From assembly GCA_949710005.1 (NCBI GenBank), contig OX453279.1:11081378-11145377 (forward strand): DNA of 64,000 nucleotides, written 5' to 3'. The notes under the pieces were generated by a model. That model made no database searches, had not been told where the DNA came from, and saw only the letters and a list, made by a program, of their open reading frames with translations. Position 1 is the first letter of the stretch; every line of letters begins with the position of its first letter. Positions 25,995 to 34,791 of the stretch are shown piece by piece. The translations under genes were made by a program, and so were the position numbers. This stretch comes from Ricordea florida. Its lineage: Eukaryota; Cnidaria; Anthozoa; Corallimorpharia; Ricordeidae.

Positions 25995-28900
25995 TCAAGT
26001 AAATCTAACGTCCTCTGTATCTAAGTTCTCTAGCCATTCACTCCATGGGGCTACTTTCTTGCCGTTGACTTCTTTTCCTTCGAATGTTACAAAATATCCT
26101 TTTCTTCTGTTGTAAGAAGAGATGGTTCCATTAAACCAGCCCAAATACTGAGCATCTTTCCCATCAGGGCTCTCTTCTTGGAATTCTACGGCAACTGTCG
26201 TACCAATAAGGTTTCTCCCACTTGCTATATTTCTTCTTTTATCGGGTGGAGCATTGCCATCTTCCTGGGTGCCTTTTGTCAAACTGGAACGCTTTCTTTT
26301 TCTTCTATCGCTTTTATGTTTTCTTCTTGCCTCTTCAATACTTGAATACGAGAGACTTACATTCGTTTCTGTTGCAGACAGTTTTGCAGCATGCGTCCTG
26401 TCTTCTAGATATATGTTTTCAAGTAAACAGTTCAGGCTGCAGCCCTTTTGATGTAACGACTGCCTGTTTATCGATTCGACAGGATTGGTGGTTTTAGGAG
26501 CATGTTCCCACTCTTTTTCACTCAAATTTGTATACGCTCTAGTGAACATTTGTAGGTGATTACCCCTGCACCACCACTCTGACCAGCTTTGGAGTCTCTT
26601 CCATCCTTGAGATTCAGTAGTTGATAATAACACATTTAGAGAGGCATCCACGAATTCACTGGCCTCCAGGATGCTTTCCTGGCCAGACAAAATCCGAAAA
26701 AGCTTTTTAACTTTTTCCTTGTCAGCTACTTGAGGAATTTGTCTGCCAAGGTGAAGGAACAAACGCTCCTCTTCTTTTGTGTTAGTAACGAGTTTAGCTA
26801 CTCTTTGTAGTGATCGTGTCCAGTGGACATGACATCCTCGCAGAACCCGTTCTGCTTGTTCGTTTCCCATGGCTTCCTTCAGGCCTTTGGCTTCTGCGTC
26901 ATCAAAATCTACGAGAATTACATCAAGCTTTTCGCCATTTTTGAAACCCGGAAACTGGTTTATAACATGTGTAAACATTTCCTTAAATGCAGTTGCATAA
27001 GCTAAAGAATCTTGTCTGTTGCACAGCACTCTTCCGACAGCATTATATAAAAGCGTTTTCTCGTTAAGAGATACTACATTTAAAAGATAAGGAAACGACG
27101 TATTTCCAGTGTAGGTGATATCCACAAAAATGTACGATGCGCGAGCTAATTGTTCTGCTTGAAAGGGTGCCATAAAAAAGGCATGCTTGTATGTCGAGGT
27201 GAAAATGTATTCCCTTCCATCCATTTGGTAACTTCCCATCATCTCATTTACTTTATTAGAAAGTAACTCTTCCTCTTCGTCTTGAGTACCTTCTATCTTA
27301 TTTTTGATGTTTGGAAAATTGATAATGGCCGCAATGTCACTCGCATTCGATTGTCCCCCACTGTTAACTATACTTCCAAGTGCAAGTCTCCTTTCTCTTC
27401 TCACTCTGTCAATGTTTATGGCAGCAATGCTTTTTTCACCAGGAACATAAGGCATTCCTAATCCCTTTGCGAGGTCCTTTGCAGTGCTTCTAATGTTCTT
27501 TCTTGCTGACTCCTGGATATCTTCTTGCACCTTGGTGGAAATTTTGTGTGGAGCAGGTTTCGAGTGATTGTGCGAGTTTATAACTCCTATCCATCTCCTA
27601 CCATCATCTTCTGCTGGCCATATATATAAAAATTGAACAGGGCATTTTCCAGTTTCTTTTAGGGGAACAGAATTTTTGTGTGTGGAACACCGGTTCATGC
27701 GTTGTCTCTTGGAAACGGTGTAACTGTCGCATCCATCCCCAGAACAAACTTTAACACCTTCACATGCTGATCTTTTGATGTTCAATTTTGTTACTGCACC
27801 ATCGATACATATATCGTGTGCCTGTGTTTGCGATGACGCTCTTGACAATTGATTGTCGTCATTCATGTAGTGTGCTCTACTCCTGGCAGCGAAAGGTTTC
27901 TTCCTATAATCAGCGCAGTAGTACAGTTTATCGATATCGAAGAACCCTGGGTATTCGTACTCGTCCTTCCTTTCTAAAACCCTCCATGAATCGCTATTTT
28001 TTAGCATGTCCTTTATCCTGGGTAGATAGTGGCAGCCTCTTCCCTGTCGCTTCCTTGTTACTACCTCTTTCGCTTCCTTAGGGTTTAGTATGTTTTTGAA
28101 TGGAGACATCACAAAAACAGGAACGGGATTTGCGAGAAACGACCGACCTTGACTAGTTAGTTTGTAGGTTCTGTAAGTCCTTGTGATAGTTCTTCCTTGT
28201 CCCTTAAGTTCAAACGTATTAAAACAAATATCGACATAGCCCAACTTCACGCTCTGACGGATCACGTTTTCCCAAGCACCTTTTGACCAAACGTGACCTT
28301 CAATTTCATTTCCCTTGCAGTATGTACTGGATTCGTCAATTTTGTTTTGAATGGAATCCGCAGCCAGCCAATCCTGCTTTGCTCCTCTCATCCATGATAT
28401 CAATTTCGTCTCAGAGATACCATCTTTCCCCTTTTCAAGAACGCTCTCCAGTTCCGTGATAGATTTCAATAGTAGAAAAAGTGCCGCCTGTACATCGAAA
28501 TCTTTTTTAGTGTTAAGTTCACAACACAAGCAGCAATCTGCTGGATCAATGTTGACACTTGCAGTATCATTATAGTATTTCAAAAGTTCCGTTCGCAAAC
28601 AGTCCCCGGTGTAAGTTGAGTATATCCATTTCCAGCAAGCCTCGTAATCTTTCTTTATTCGTTCCGTATCACTGCTGCTGCATCCTTTAATCCAATATCC
28701 CAGACGTTGATCGTCTTTGTGTTCATTGATGAGCAGGAGTCCATCGGCACCATTTCCTTCACTTCTTCCAGCTCTACCAAATTCCTGTAACAGAACGTTC
28801 ATATTCCGCATGCACCCCACTCGCGCAACAAAATCAACGTGAGGATTATGTACTCCAACTTCATATGACTCTGTGGCACAAAGCACTTGGAATTCTTCGT

Positions 28901-31852
28901 TGATGAAATCTTCAACTATCTCTTTTTTCTGTGTATTTGTCATACCTTTTCCGTGAAAACACTTCACGTCTAATTCTCCTTTTTTCTTCAAGCATTGGGA
29001 AAAATCTTTAACTTCATTTGTGAAGTCCATGTAGACAATGGTGTATTTTTCCCCTATGAACTTGCTAATGTCGTCGCAAAGAGGACCCCACCCTTCGTAT
29101 ACACTGTCCTTACTCGTTTTTTTCTGTTTTCTTTTTTCCATTTGATATGATCCAACAGTTAACTTTATATTGCTTCTATCTACGCTTCCCTTTATCAGAA
29201 CGGGCGACTGCAGATAATCTTTGCATAAAATTCGAAGATGTTCTTCGCTTAGCGTAGCTGTTAAGGCCATTATAGGTATCCCAGGGAACTGTTCCTTTAG
29301 TTCGCTTAGAGAGCTGTATGCTTCTCGAAACCCAGTATGCCTGTCAAAGACTTTGTGTACTTCGTCCAACACAATCATTTTAAGTTTGCTTTTTCTTGCT
29401 TGAAGAAGGGGCATCACTTTATGAAAATGCTCTGGTGTTGTATATGCTAAGGATGGAGTTCCTAGCAAACTTTCCATGAGTATTCTATCGCTGTTGTCTT
29501 CCGCAGTGTCGCCTGCACAGGGCCCAAATGGTACTGCGTCAATTCCCCTCTTTCTTAGACCAGTTACTTGACTCTGTATCAGAGATACTGTAGGACTTAT
29601 CACTATTGTTACTGCATTATCTTCTACAACAGACGGTACTTGAAAACAAAGACTTTTCCCAGATCCAGTTGGCTGAACCACCACAACATCATGGCCTTCC
29701 TGTATAGCATGAATAGCTTGTAGCTGAAAGGGTTTAAAAGAGTTAAATCCAAAAGCGGTAAGATGACCTTTCCACAACACTTCGTTGCGTTTAGCAAGAG
29801 GCGGAAGCTGTTCTGGAAGCATATAACTAATGCCTTTGCTATTACTTTCTTCATTTGCATTGCCATCGTTTATGAATGTAAGTCCATTAGTACCTTTGCA
29901 ACTACCACCCTCTGCCTCTGTGCCCTCGTGAAAAGTTTGACGAACACCATTCTGCGCGTCTTCACAGTGGATTGATGGAGTGTCTGATTGAGGTCGCTGT
30001 TCTAAGTCGCTTGCTGCTTGCAGCAATTCCTCATCACTGCCCTCATCACTCCCTATATTCACTCTTTCCTCACAAATAACTTCAAGCTTCTCGGCTTCCA
30101 TCAAAGACTGAAAAGATGGACGCTTTATTGACATCTCTATTCGCTGACGGATCCACCTTGCGAGTTCACGGGTTGCATCTTGTAGGTTTTCATCTCGGTA
30201 ATGTACGCATACAATCACGCCATTGCCATTTCCTCCCAAATCTTCTGATATTTTGTGTGTGTCTACAAGCAGAAAACTGTTATGTTCCTTACCTACTGTA
30301 TGAATTAAAGTAAACATGATAGGGGGACAAGTGTAAACTGAAAATGTATTGGATGGGCGACTAGCCATTTCCTGCAATACTTTAATTATTTCATCCTCCC
30401 CTTTGTCTGACTGACCAGTAAAAGACATTGAGAGACTCTCCTTGAAGACATATTGGTATTCCAAAAGCTTGTTCTCGTGAAGGATTTCGTATGCTTCGTC
30501 AACGGTAAAATGGCTGCTTTTGTCTCGCACGCTATTGATGTCAATAGGAAAAAGGGTGATAATTTCCTCGACAATATCCCTGACTTTAGAAGCAGCACTT
30601 TGCATGGTTTCGGCGTCAGAAACAATCAGTGAGTCTATTACTTTTAGGGAAAGGAAGGAGCAAGCATTCGTCCCATCTCTAGTATTCAATTCATCCTCTA
30701 CAACTTCCGCAAGCTCTGCATCTATCGTTTTTCCGTTTGCAAAACCTTGGGCAAAGACTTCCCCAGCTTCTTCGACTGCCTTGCCTTGATGACATGACAA
30801 TGGAATAATATCAGCAAGCTTCCATTCTCTTCTAACATTCCCGTCTATGGTGAGACTGGAATTATCATGTTCAGCGGTCTTACATTCAAAAAGGGATTCT
30901 TTGATATTTCTCAGAGTCGCGGAAACTGCTTTCATTGTTGGTCTTTCGTCGGGAGTTCCGCTCCAGCAATTCCTTATTAACTGCAAAAAAGGATCTGACT
31001 GCTTTCCCAAACCTTCAAGGCCAATTAAAGAGGGACGTGATCCTGTCTCTGCAGATTTACTGATGAGTTCTGGTATGTTACATACTCCATACCATGGATG
31101 CGGTTTTAAGGGATAAGCTATTTCGTGGAGGAAAAGGGAAAAGCTGTAAACATCAGATGCGAAGGAGTAATTACTACCACCCTTGACTACCTCGGGGGCG
31201 ATGAATGGTAAGGTGCCCACTACACGTCTACAGTTTTCTTTATCTGCATTTCTTCCTTGTGTAGGTTGCGACGAGGCAATGGATATGATCGTTTGTCTGT
31301 GGGTAAAAAGAGCTTCTCCGAAATCTCCAATTTTAACAATCCATTCCGCGTTGGATACTCCTCCTGAGATGAAGAAGTTAGCTGCCTTGACATCTCTATG
31401 GACAATGTTCTGAGAATGCAAGTAAGCCAAACCCTCAGCTCCGCTTTGAGCTATGTGAAGCCTAATATCCCAGGTAATATTCTCTTCCAGCTCATCTAAC
31501 ATCATCCTAACATCAAAGACAGTTACGTCTTCACCTTCAACAGAAATAGTCCTTCCCATGAGCTCATACGCTGTCATATACCTGTCCTTCTCAATTCCAT
31601 AGAACTTCATTACATTATCATGTTTCAGCTGCTGTAGCACCAAGGCTTCCTTCTCTATTACGCGCTTAATTCGTCTTGTCAGAGGTGAAGTGAGCTCTTT
31701 TAGGGCCATAGGGATATCAGCAAACTTTCCATCACCTACTAATGTGGCCTTGTACATTAAACACGTAGCACCAGCCGCAAAATGTTTCCCTTCTATGTTT
31801 AAGTGATCTTTATTCAGGAATATATCTTCCCCACCACCTTTAAGCTTGAGAT
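25995..31852 (-). CDS. Exon 7: kinase, protease-like, RecQ helicase and MULE transposase domains
   Basis: A single 5858-nt exon open to TGA at 25995-25997. The frame physically extends to 31913, but its only upstream initiator is GTG, and the residues before position 31852 look intron-derived. The site TTTGCTTATTTCTTACAG|ATCTC is a textbook 3' splice site, so I start the exon there. Phase 1 fits exon 6, giving S-D-L-K-L-K at the join. The exon has no frameshift or stop. Domains are listed separately with their key residues. Short frames on the opposite strand over this exon are shadows. Confidence 0.93.
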
Positions 31853-34791
31853 CTGTAAGAAATAAGCAAACTCTGAAAAATCTGAATAGTTTATTATTCG
31901 ATTTAAAAAACACATTTTGCCCAATTTGTGTGTTTTAAAGTGTGTAATTACCATGTGTTTTGGATCTTTTCCACTGTTAACTTCCATTAATGGTATTTAG
32001 ACAAAATAATAGGTGATCTTTCTAAGCCTTATATTTAATTAGGGAAGGACCATTAGATGATGGGGGGTGGGGGGGAGGGGAATACAAAAAATTCATGCAA
32101 GTCAAAATGCCTAGAAAAACAACAAAGGAAGGAGATTTAACTTTCAAGGTTAAATGTCTTAAAATTATAAAAATACCATTTAAGTGTTGGAAAGACTATA
32201 AGATCGTGGCTCTGATTGTAATTTCAGAACTTTTATGTGACCTATACTCACCTGAACGCACTGGGGCAATTACATTCCTATTTCTAAAGTCCGAGTCTTT
32301 GAACTGTCTTACAAGGTCATAAAATTCTTGCTTGCTGATGTCCGGTTTTCTTTTTTGGGGACTTGGTCTTTTTTTCTGAAACAACATAGCCAGAATTTTG
32401 GTTTGTTAGACAACCAAAGTGATATGTGTTTCAGCATTATCCGCGTGCTGAATTTTTACTTCAATTAATCCCTAAGAAATTTTGAGCAAAAGTCCATATA
32501 GCAGCAGAAAATCTGTTGTGGTATATTACCTTTCGAAAACAGCATTTTGGAGTCCAAAGTTGGAATGCAAGTTCGGCTCTTCTTCTTTTAGTAGCTTTAG
32601 TAGTTTTTCCTGCAGCTGCTCGGACATTTTCGAAAGACGGTTCAAAGCGACAGCTTTGAACCCTCCCATGATCCTTCCCATGATCCGGTTTCACTTTGCT
32701 GAAACAATAACGAAAATTTAATGACTGAAAATTTTGGATCGAGCCTCTGTGGACACTGTTGTAAGGGTAGGATGGTTGTTTGTTTGAGTGCTTGTTGGGA
32801 GGAGGTGGAGGCGTTGGTCCTCCAAGATACCATCTCAAAAGATTGTATCTTTTTATATGGTATCTCGGAGGGTCGAAACGGAAATGAGCAAATGCAATGC
32901 AATAAAAAGTAATTTAAGACGAACGGAAATAAGCAAATGTAATCCATTTTTTCTAAGCAAAGCTGCACCGGCATGGTGTTAACTGGTGAGGTTCACGGAA
33001 ATGAACGATGTTACAACAGTACCTCAATTTTGCTGTGGATTCCTTTGGACGTAGATAACTGATTCTTAAAATTGTTCCTTCGAACAAACACATCTCCTAA
33101 ACCAAAACATTACGAAATAGGGTTTTATTTTACTGTAACGAAGTAGCAAAATGTATATAGTGTTAATAAATTATCCTAACTGTCTTCTTAATTCCGATCA
33201 CCATAATGATCATCATGTATGTAGCTAATGCTTTATTGAATATAGATAATAATTTTACTGCATATAATAATAAGTCTTAATGCACCAAAGATAAAATACA
33301 TATCATATGCAGGAGAATATGCATGTAAATGTAATGGGCTCCTGTCATATGTTAATATATTATAAACAATATATATAGGCTGTGTTTTCACTAGGCCGAT
33401 TAACTAGCTGAACATTTTTGCTAGGTGTTTGTTTACAGACCGACATTAGCTAGTTAAACATGACATCTGTTTTTACTGGGAAATTTTAAGCCACTAATAA
33501 CTCGCAAGATTCAAATTACAAATCTGCACAACCTTAAAAAATGGCGGGAGAGGAAGCGCTTCTAATGAGTTCACTAGTACTGATTCTCGCTTTATTTTTG
33601 CGAAAGAGAAGGAGTTTGGTTGAGAGGATGCGATTAATGTCTCGGTAGATGCGGAGGGACTGAGCTTGTCGAGGGTGACGCATGTGGCATAGGAACTTAG
33701 AAGAACTGCTGCTTGCCCGTAATGCGGGAATTGATTCTGCATGCCGACGCTGTGAAACAAGTAAGGCCCTGGACGAGGCATCTGAGCATCTAAATTGAAA
33801 AACGGCGAAAGAATTGGGAAGAGTTTTGCAAGTCGTCAGCCTTGTTTACAAGCATACGGGGTTTTGTTTCGGAAGAACCACGAGGCGAGCGTCTGGAAAA
33901 TAATTTTGCCAGATTGTTTTGGCAGTTATCTGTCACTACACGCGATGCGATTGGCTGGGGTATTTGTTGGGAAAAGTTAACCATCTTGCGAGGAAGTATA
34001 ACTCTGCGTGAGTTTCCTGTCGAAAACGCGAGAAAACCCGTTGTTTTTCCTTGTGAAAACAGTTGGCATTGTTAACTCGCTAAACACTAGACAAAGTGTT
34101 TTCACTGTATTTCTGGACTTTTCTGACTTTAACTAGCTGAAATTGGCCTAGTGAAAACACAACCATAAAAATTATAAGAAGACAATAAAAAAAATCACCG
34201 ATGGCACAAATACAGTAACAGGCCCATCTTACCAGCTTGTTCCTGTTTAAGATAGTAAGCTCGGCTCCTTTAAAGGTCATCATTTTAATAATTGCTAGAC
34301 ATTTGTTTGCTTTCAGCTGAGAAATAAATACAAAGCGCAGCCTTAGTAAGTTGCTCTTGTGTTTATTAGCCAGACATGCTAATGTTCTTGAAATACTAAA
34401 CGTTAAAAAGAAGCGCAATAATTTTCTCTTTATTACTCTTCTTACCTTCCGCTTTATTATCTTTGCGTAGATGACTTGGCCGTAGCCTAAAAATATAAAA
34501 TGCCAAAGTCTTAGCGATGAAGATACAGAGAAGAAGCTCTAAAAGGTCACAGCAAAACAACTTCGTGATAACCTGCAATCGGGCATCTTTTTCGTTTCTT
34601 TTGATAGTGTAAAGAGGTGGCAAGAAGAAAGAGAGGGCATGATCTCAGGTTAAGTTCATGATAACAAGACACTCACGTGTAAAGTGATCCACAAGAGCCG
34701 TCTCGAGTTCCATATCCTTCCAGTTCTTCCAGGAAATCTTAAAACTAACAAATGGCCGTCTACCTTTTATCAATCCTGCCATATCTACCAT
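25995..34791 (-). CDS. Seven-exon gene: RRM-kinase-cysteine protease-RecQ helicase-MULE transposase fusion (2154 aa predicted)
   Basis: Predicted join, 5' to 3' on the minus strand: 34791-34677, 34486-34446, 34316-34233, 33096-33023, 32698-32530, 32375-32252, 31852-25995. The total is 6465 nt, exactly 2155 codons including stop. All six introns have GT and AG ends, and all six junctions keep frame (donor phases 1, 0, 0, 2, 0, 1). Domains by spliced residue: RRM-like 13-100; basic linker 105-200; TKL-like kinase 219-517; papain-fold protease-like 587-780; RecQ helicase with zinc and winged-helix regions 890-1450; GCM/FLYWCH-like zinc motif 1562-1637; MULE DDE transposase 1772-2002; Lys/Arg-rich stretch about 2045-2060; SH3/Tudor-like 2085-2148. 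Exon 7 is directly visible. The upstream exons are inferred from splice consensus, phase and the RRM pattern. The product is presumably nuclear and mobilises the element that encodes it. The six-exon extension is less certain than exon 7. Confidence 0.72.
26016..26207 (-). other. C-terminal SH3/Tudor-like domain
   Basis: Spliced residues about 2085-2148, at the very C terminus and after a Lys/Arg-rich stretch (KSDRRKRKR). The pattern IGTTVAVEF, then YLGWFNGTISSYN, then GYFVTFEGKEV resembles the five-strand barrels of Tudor, PWWP or chromo-barrel domains, which read modified histones or DNA. If so, it could guide integration into particular chromatin. The residues forming an aromatic cage cannot be judged by eye. 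Confidence 0.45.
26454..27146 (-). other. MULE-type DDE transposase catalytic domain
   Basis: Spliced residues about 1772-2002. First acidic residue D1780 in YIFVDITYTGN. Second D1851 in DVILVDFDDAEAKGLKEAM. The C-x2-H insertion follows in GCHVHWTRSLQRVAK. The catalytic Glu is E1995 in TTNPVESINR, the usual N-x-x-E-S-x-N ending of Mutator-like transposases. All three acidic residues are in the expected order, with spacings of 71 and 144. This identifies the element's superfamily and agrees with the 8-bp target duplication. Confidence 0.85.
27549..27776 (-). other. GCM/FLYWCH-like zinc motif ahead of the transposase
   Basis: Spliced residues about 1562-1637. Ordered ligands are C1606 in GKCPVQFLYIW and H1630 and H1632 in INSHNHSKP, with additional Cys and His just upstream (C1572, C1577, C1591, H1594). 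The C...C...H-x-H pattern with an aromatic strand between is typical of the WRKY-GCM and FLYWCH zinc folds that precede MULE transposase domains and bind terminal repeats. The DNA-binding role here is by analogy. Confidence 0.6.
28104..29786 (-). other. RecQ-family DNA helicase core with zinc and winged-helix regions
   Basis: Spliced residues about 892-1452. Motif 0 is FGFNSFKPFQLQAI. Walker A is QPTGSGKS (K935). Walker B is DEVH (1032-1035) instead of the usual DEAH. Motif III is ALTATL. Motif V is around ATESYEVGVHNPHVDFV. Motif VI is QEFGRAGRSEG (Q1225, R1229, R1232), diagnostic of RecQ. After the core come C1287 in DCLRTELLKYY and a compact DCCLCC cluster, matching the RecQ zinc-binding region, then a winged-helix-like RQC segment. 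All ATPase motifs are present, so an active 3'-5' helicase is likely. The fusion of RecQ with a transposase is unusual. Confidence 0.93.
30114..30701 (-). other. Papain-fold cysteine protease-like domain, C76/OTU-like signature
   Basis: Spliced residues about 587-780. A candidate nucleophile is C600 in GTNACSFLSLKVID. A D-x-H pair follows about 130 residues later (D733 and H735 in NSFLLVDTHKISEDLG), and then a beta strand GVIVCVHYR. A helix-capping N-x-C followed by a late hydrophobic strand and D-x-H is the layout of the C76 peptidase family (deubiquitinases). OTU-type proteases are a looser match. Other MULE elements are known to have captured ubiquitin or SUMO protease domains (OTU, Ulp1). 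The assignment rests on motif order only, so the domain could be a diverged or inactive relative. Confidence 0.5.
30909..31805 (-). other. Protein kinase domain (TKL-like), apparently catalytically complete
   Basis: Spliced residues about 219-517. Visible landmarks are: glycine-rich loop GKHFAAGATCLMYK; ATP-anchoring lysine in MALKEL (K254); catalytic loop HRDVKAANF (H354, D356, N361); metal-binding DFG (D379); activation segment end APE (421-423); D436 in DVYSFSLF; and the late Arg in CWSGTPDERP (R506). The glycine loop has Ala in place of the second Gly, which is seen in some active kinases. The HRDVKAAN loop and the CW-x-x-x-P-x-x-R-P ending favour the tyrosine-kinase-like group of Ser/Thr kinases. 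Its substrate cannot be inferred. Confidence 0.93.
32062..32080 (+). other. G-run in intron 6
   Basis: A 19-base stretch that is all G except one T and one A (GGGGGGTGGGGGGGAGGGG). On the gene's own strand it is a C-rich tract in the middle of the 399-bp intron 6. It could form a G-quadruplex on the plus strand, or serve as an intronic splicing enhancer. No function can be assigned. Confidence 0.6.
32252..32375 (-). CDS. Exon 6: basic segment leading to the kinase
   Basis: The acceptor TATGTTGTTTCAG|AAAAAAAG and the donor TTCAG|GTGAGTATAGG flank 124 nt. It reads KKRPSPQKRKPDISKQ, EFYDLVRQF and then ends VIAPVRS, in phase 1. KKRPSPQKRK is a plausible nuclear localisation signal. A second AG lies 8 bases inside (exon start 32367), a possible tandem acceptor. 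The very strong donor and phase match with exon 7 make this the best supported of the upstream exons. Confidence 0.7.
32530..32698 (-). CDS. Exon 5: basic linker (frame partly uncertain)
   Basis: The acceptor CGTTATTGTTTCAG|CAAAG and donor CGAAAG|GTAATA bound 169 nt. In the phase dictated by exon 4 it is open throughout and encodes a linker with basic clusters (KATKRRRAE, CFRK), leaving in phase 0. A second frame, starting at ATG 32681, is also open to the donor and includes SKMSEQLQEKLLKLLKEEE, which looks like a good amphipathic helix. That frame cannot be entered from exon 4 (a TGA lies just upstream). It joins exon 6 in frame only if the second of two closely spaced acceptors is used. Confidence 0.5.
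33023..33096 (-). CDS. Exon 4: last strand of the RRM-like domain
   Basis: The acceptor TTTTGGTTTAG|GAG follows an 1136-bp intron that holds a nested 787-bp repeat. The exon encodes EMCLFEGTILRISYLRPKES then TAKL. G-T-I-L-R-I-S-Y-L-R-P is the expected ending of an RRM (strand 4). The donor TTGAG|GTACTG is in phase 2. If it were not spliced here, the frame would run 23 further codons to a TAG, so a separate short RRM protein is the main alternative. Confidence 0.6.
33378..34164. mobile_element. Nested 787-bp non-autonomous transposon-like repeat in intron 3
   Basis: The terminal inverted repeats GGCTGTGTTTTCACTAGGCC (33378-33397) and its inverted copy at 34145-34164 differ at a single base, and both continue into related AACTAGCTGA sequences. 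The flanks share only ATA, a possible 3-bp duplication. Terminal GGC plus a 3-bp duplication would suit the PIF/Harbinger type, but ATA is not their usual TWA target, so the class is uncertain. Inside is an interrupted frame from ATG 33541 (35 codons, rich in Arg and Leu) that may be a decayed coding fragment. It lies wholly inside the intron and does not disturb the splice sites. Confidence 0.7.
34233..34316 (-). CDS. Exon 3: RRM-like strand 3 and helix 2
   Basis: Bounded by the acceptor TATTTATTTCTCAG|CTG and the donor AAGCTG|GTAAGAT, 84 nt and 28 codons in phase 0. It encodes a stretch starting LKANKCLAIIKMMTF, in the position of the RNP1 strand, then GAELTILNRNKL, in the position of helix 2. 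The RNP1 aromatics are not conserved (KCLAIIKM), so canonical RNA stacking may be lost. Confidence 0.62.
34446..34486 (-). CDS. Exon 2: 41-nt microexon of the RRM-like domain
   Basis: The acceptor TTTTATATTTTTAG|GC and the donor GGAAG|GTAAG flank 41 nt. Joined in phase 1 to exon 1 it reads RYGQVIYAKIIKRK. With exon 1 this gives HFTRYGQVIYAKII, which is the typical RRM pattern of helix 1 running into strand 2 (F-x-x-Y-G-x-V followed by hydrophobic residues). It ends in phase 0. Confidence 0.65.
34677..34791 (-). CDS. Exon 1: start codon and first half of the RRM-like domain
   Basis: ATG at 34791-34789, with a second in-frame ATG three codons later and an in-frame stop upstream, so this is the first available start. 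It encodes MVDMAGLIKGRRPFVSFKIS followed by an amphipathic helix ending LVDHFT. The exon ends at CAC|GTGAGTGT, a strong donor, in phase 1. The residues fit RRM strand 1 (FVSFKI) and helix 1. Exons 1-3 are short, and I found no long frame that would otherwise explain them. Confidence 0.62.

Noticed and set aside
26222-31413. Many 60-97-codon plus-strand frames opposite exon 7
   Set aside because: They are antisense shadows of a strongly coding exon, and none has a domain of its own.
31853-31913. N-terminal extension of the large frame beyond the acceptor
   Set aside because: It would start with GTG, and it covers the pyrimidine tract and AG of a strong 3' splice site. The residues are almost certainly intronic.
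33494-33781. 95-codon minus-strand frame inside the nested repeat
   Set aside because: It has no domain and lies in a non-autonomous repeat. The plus strand shows an equally weak interrupted frame, so neither is called.
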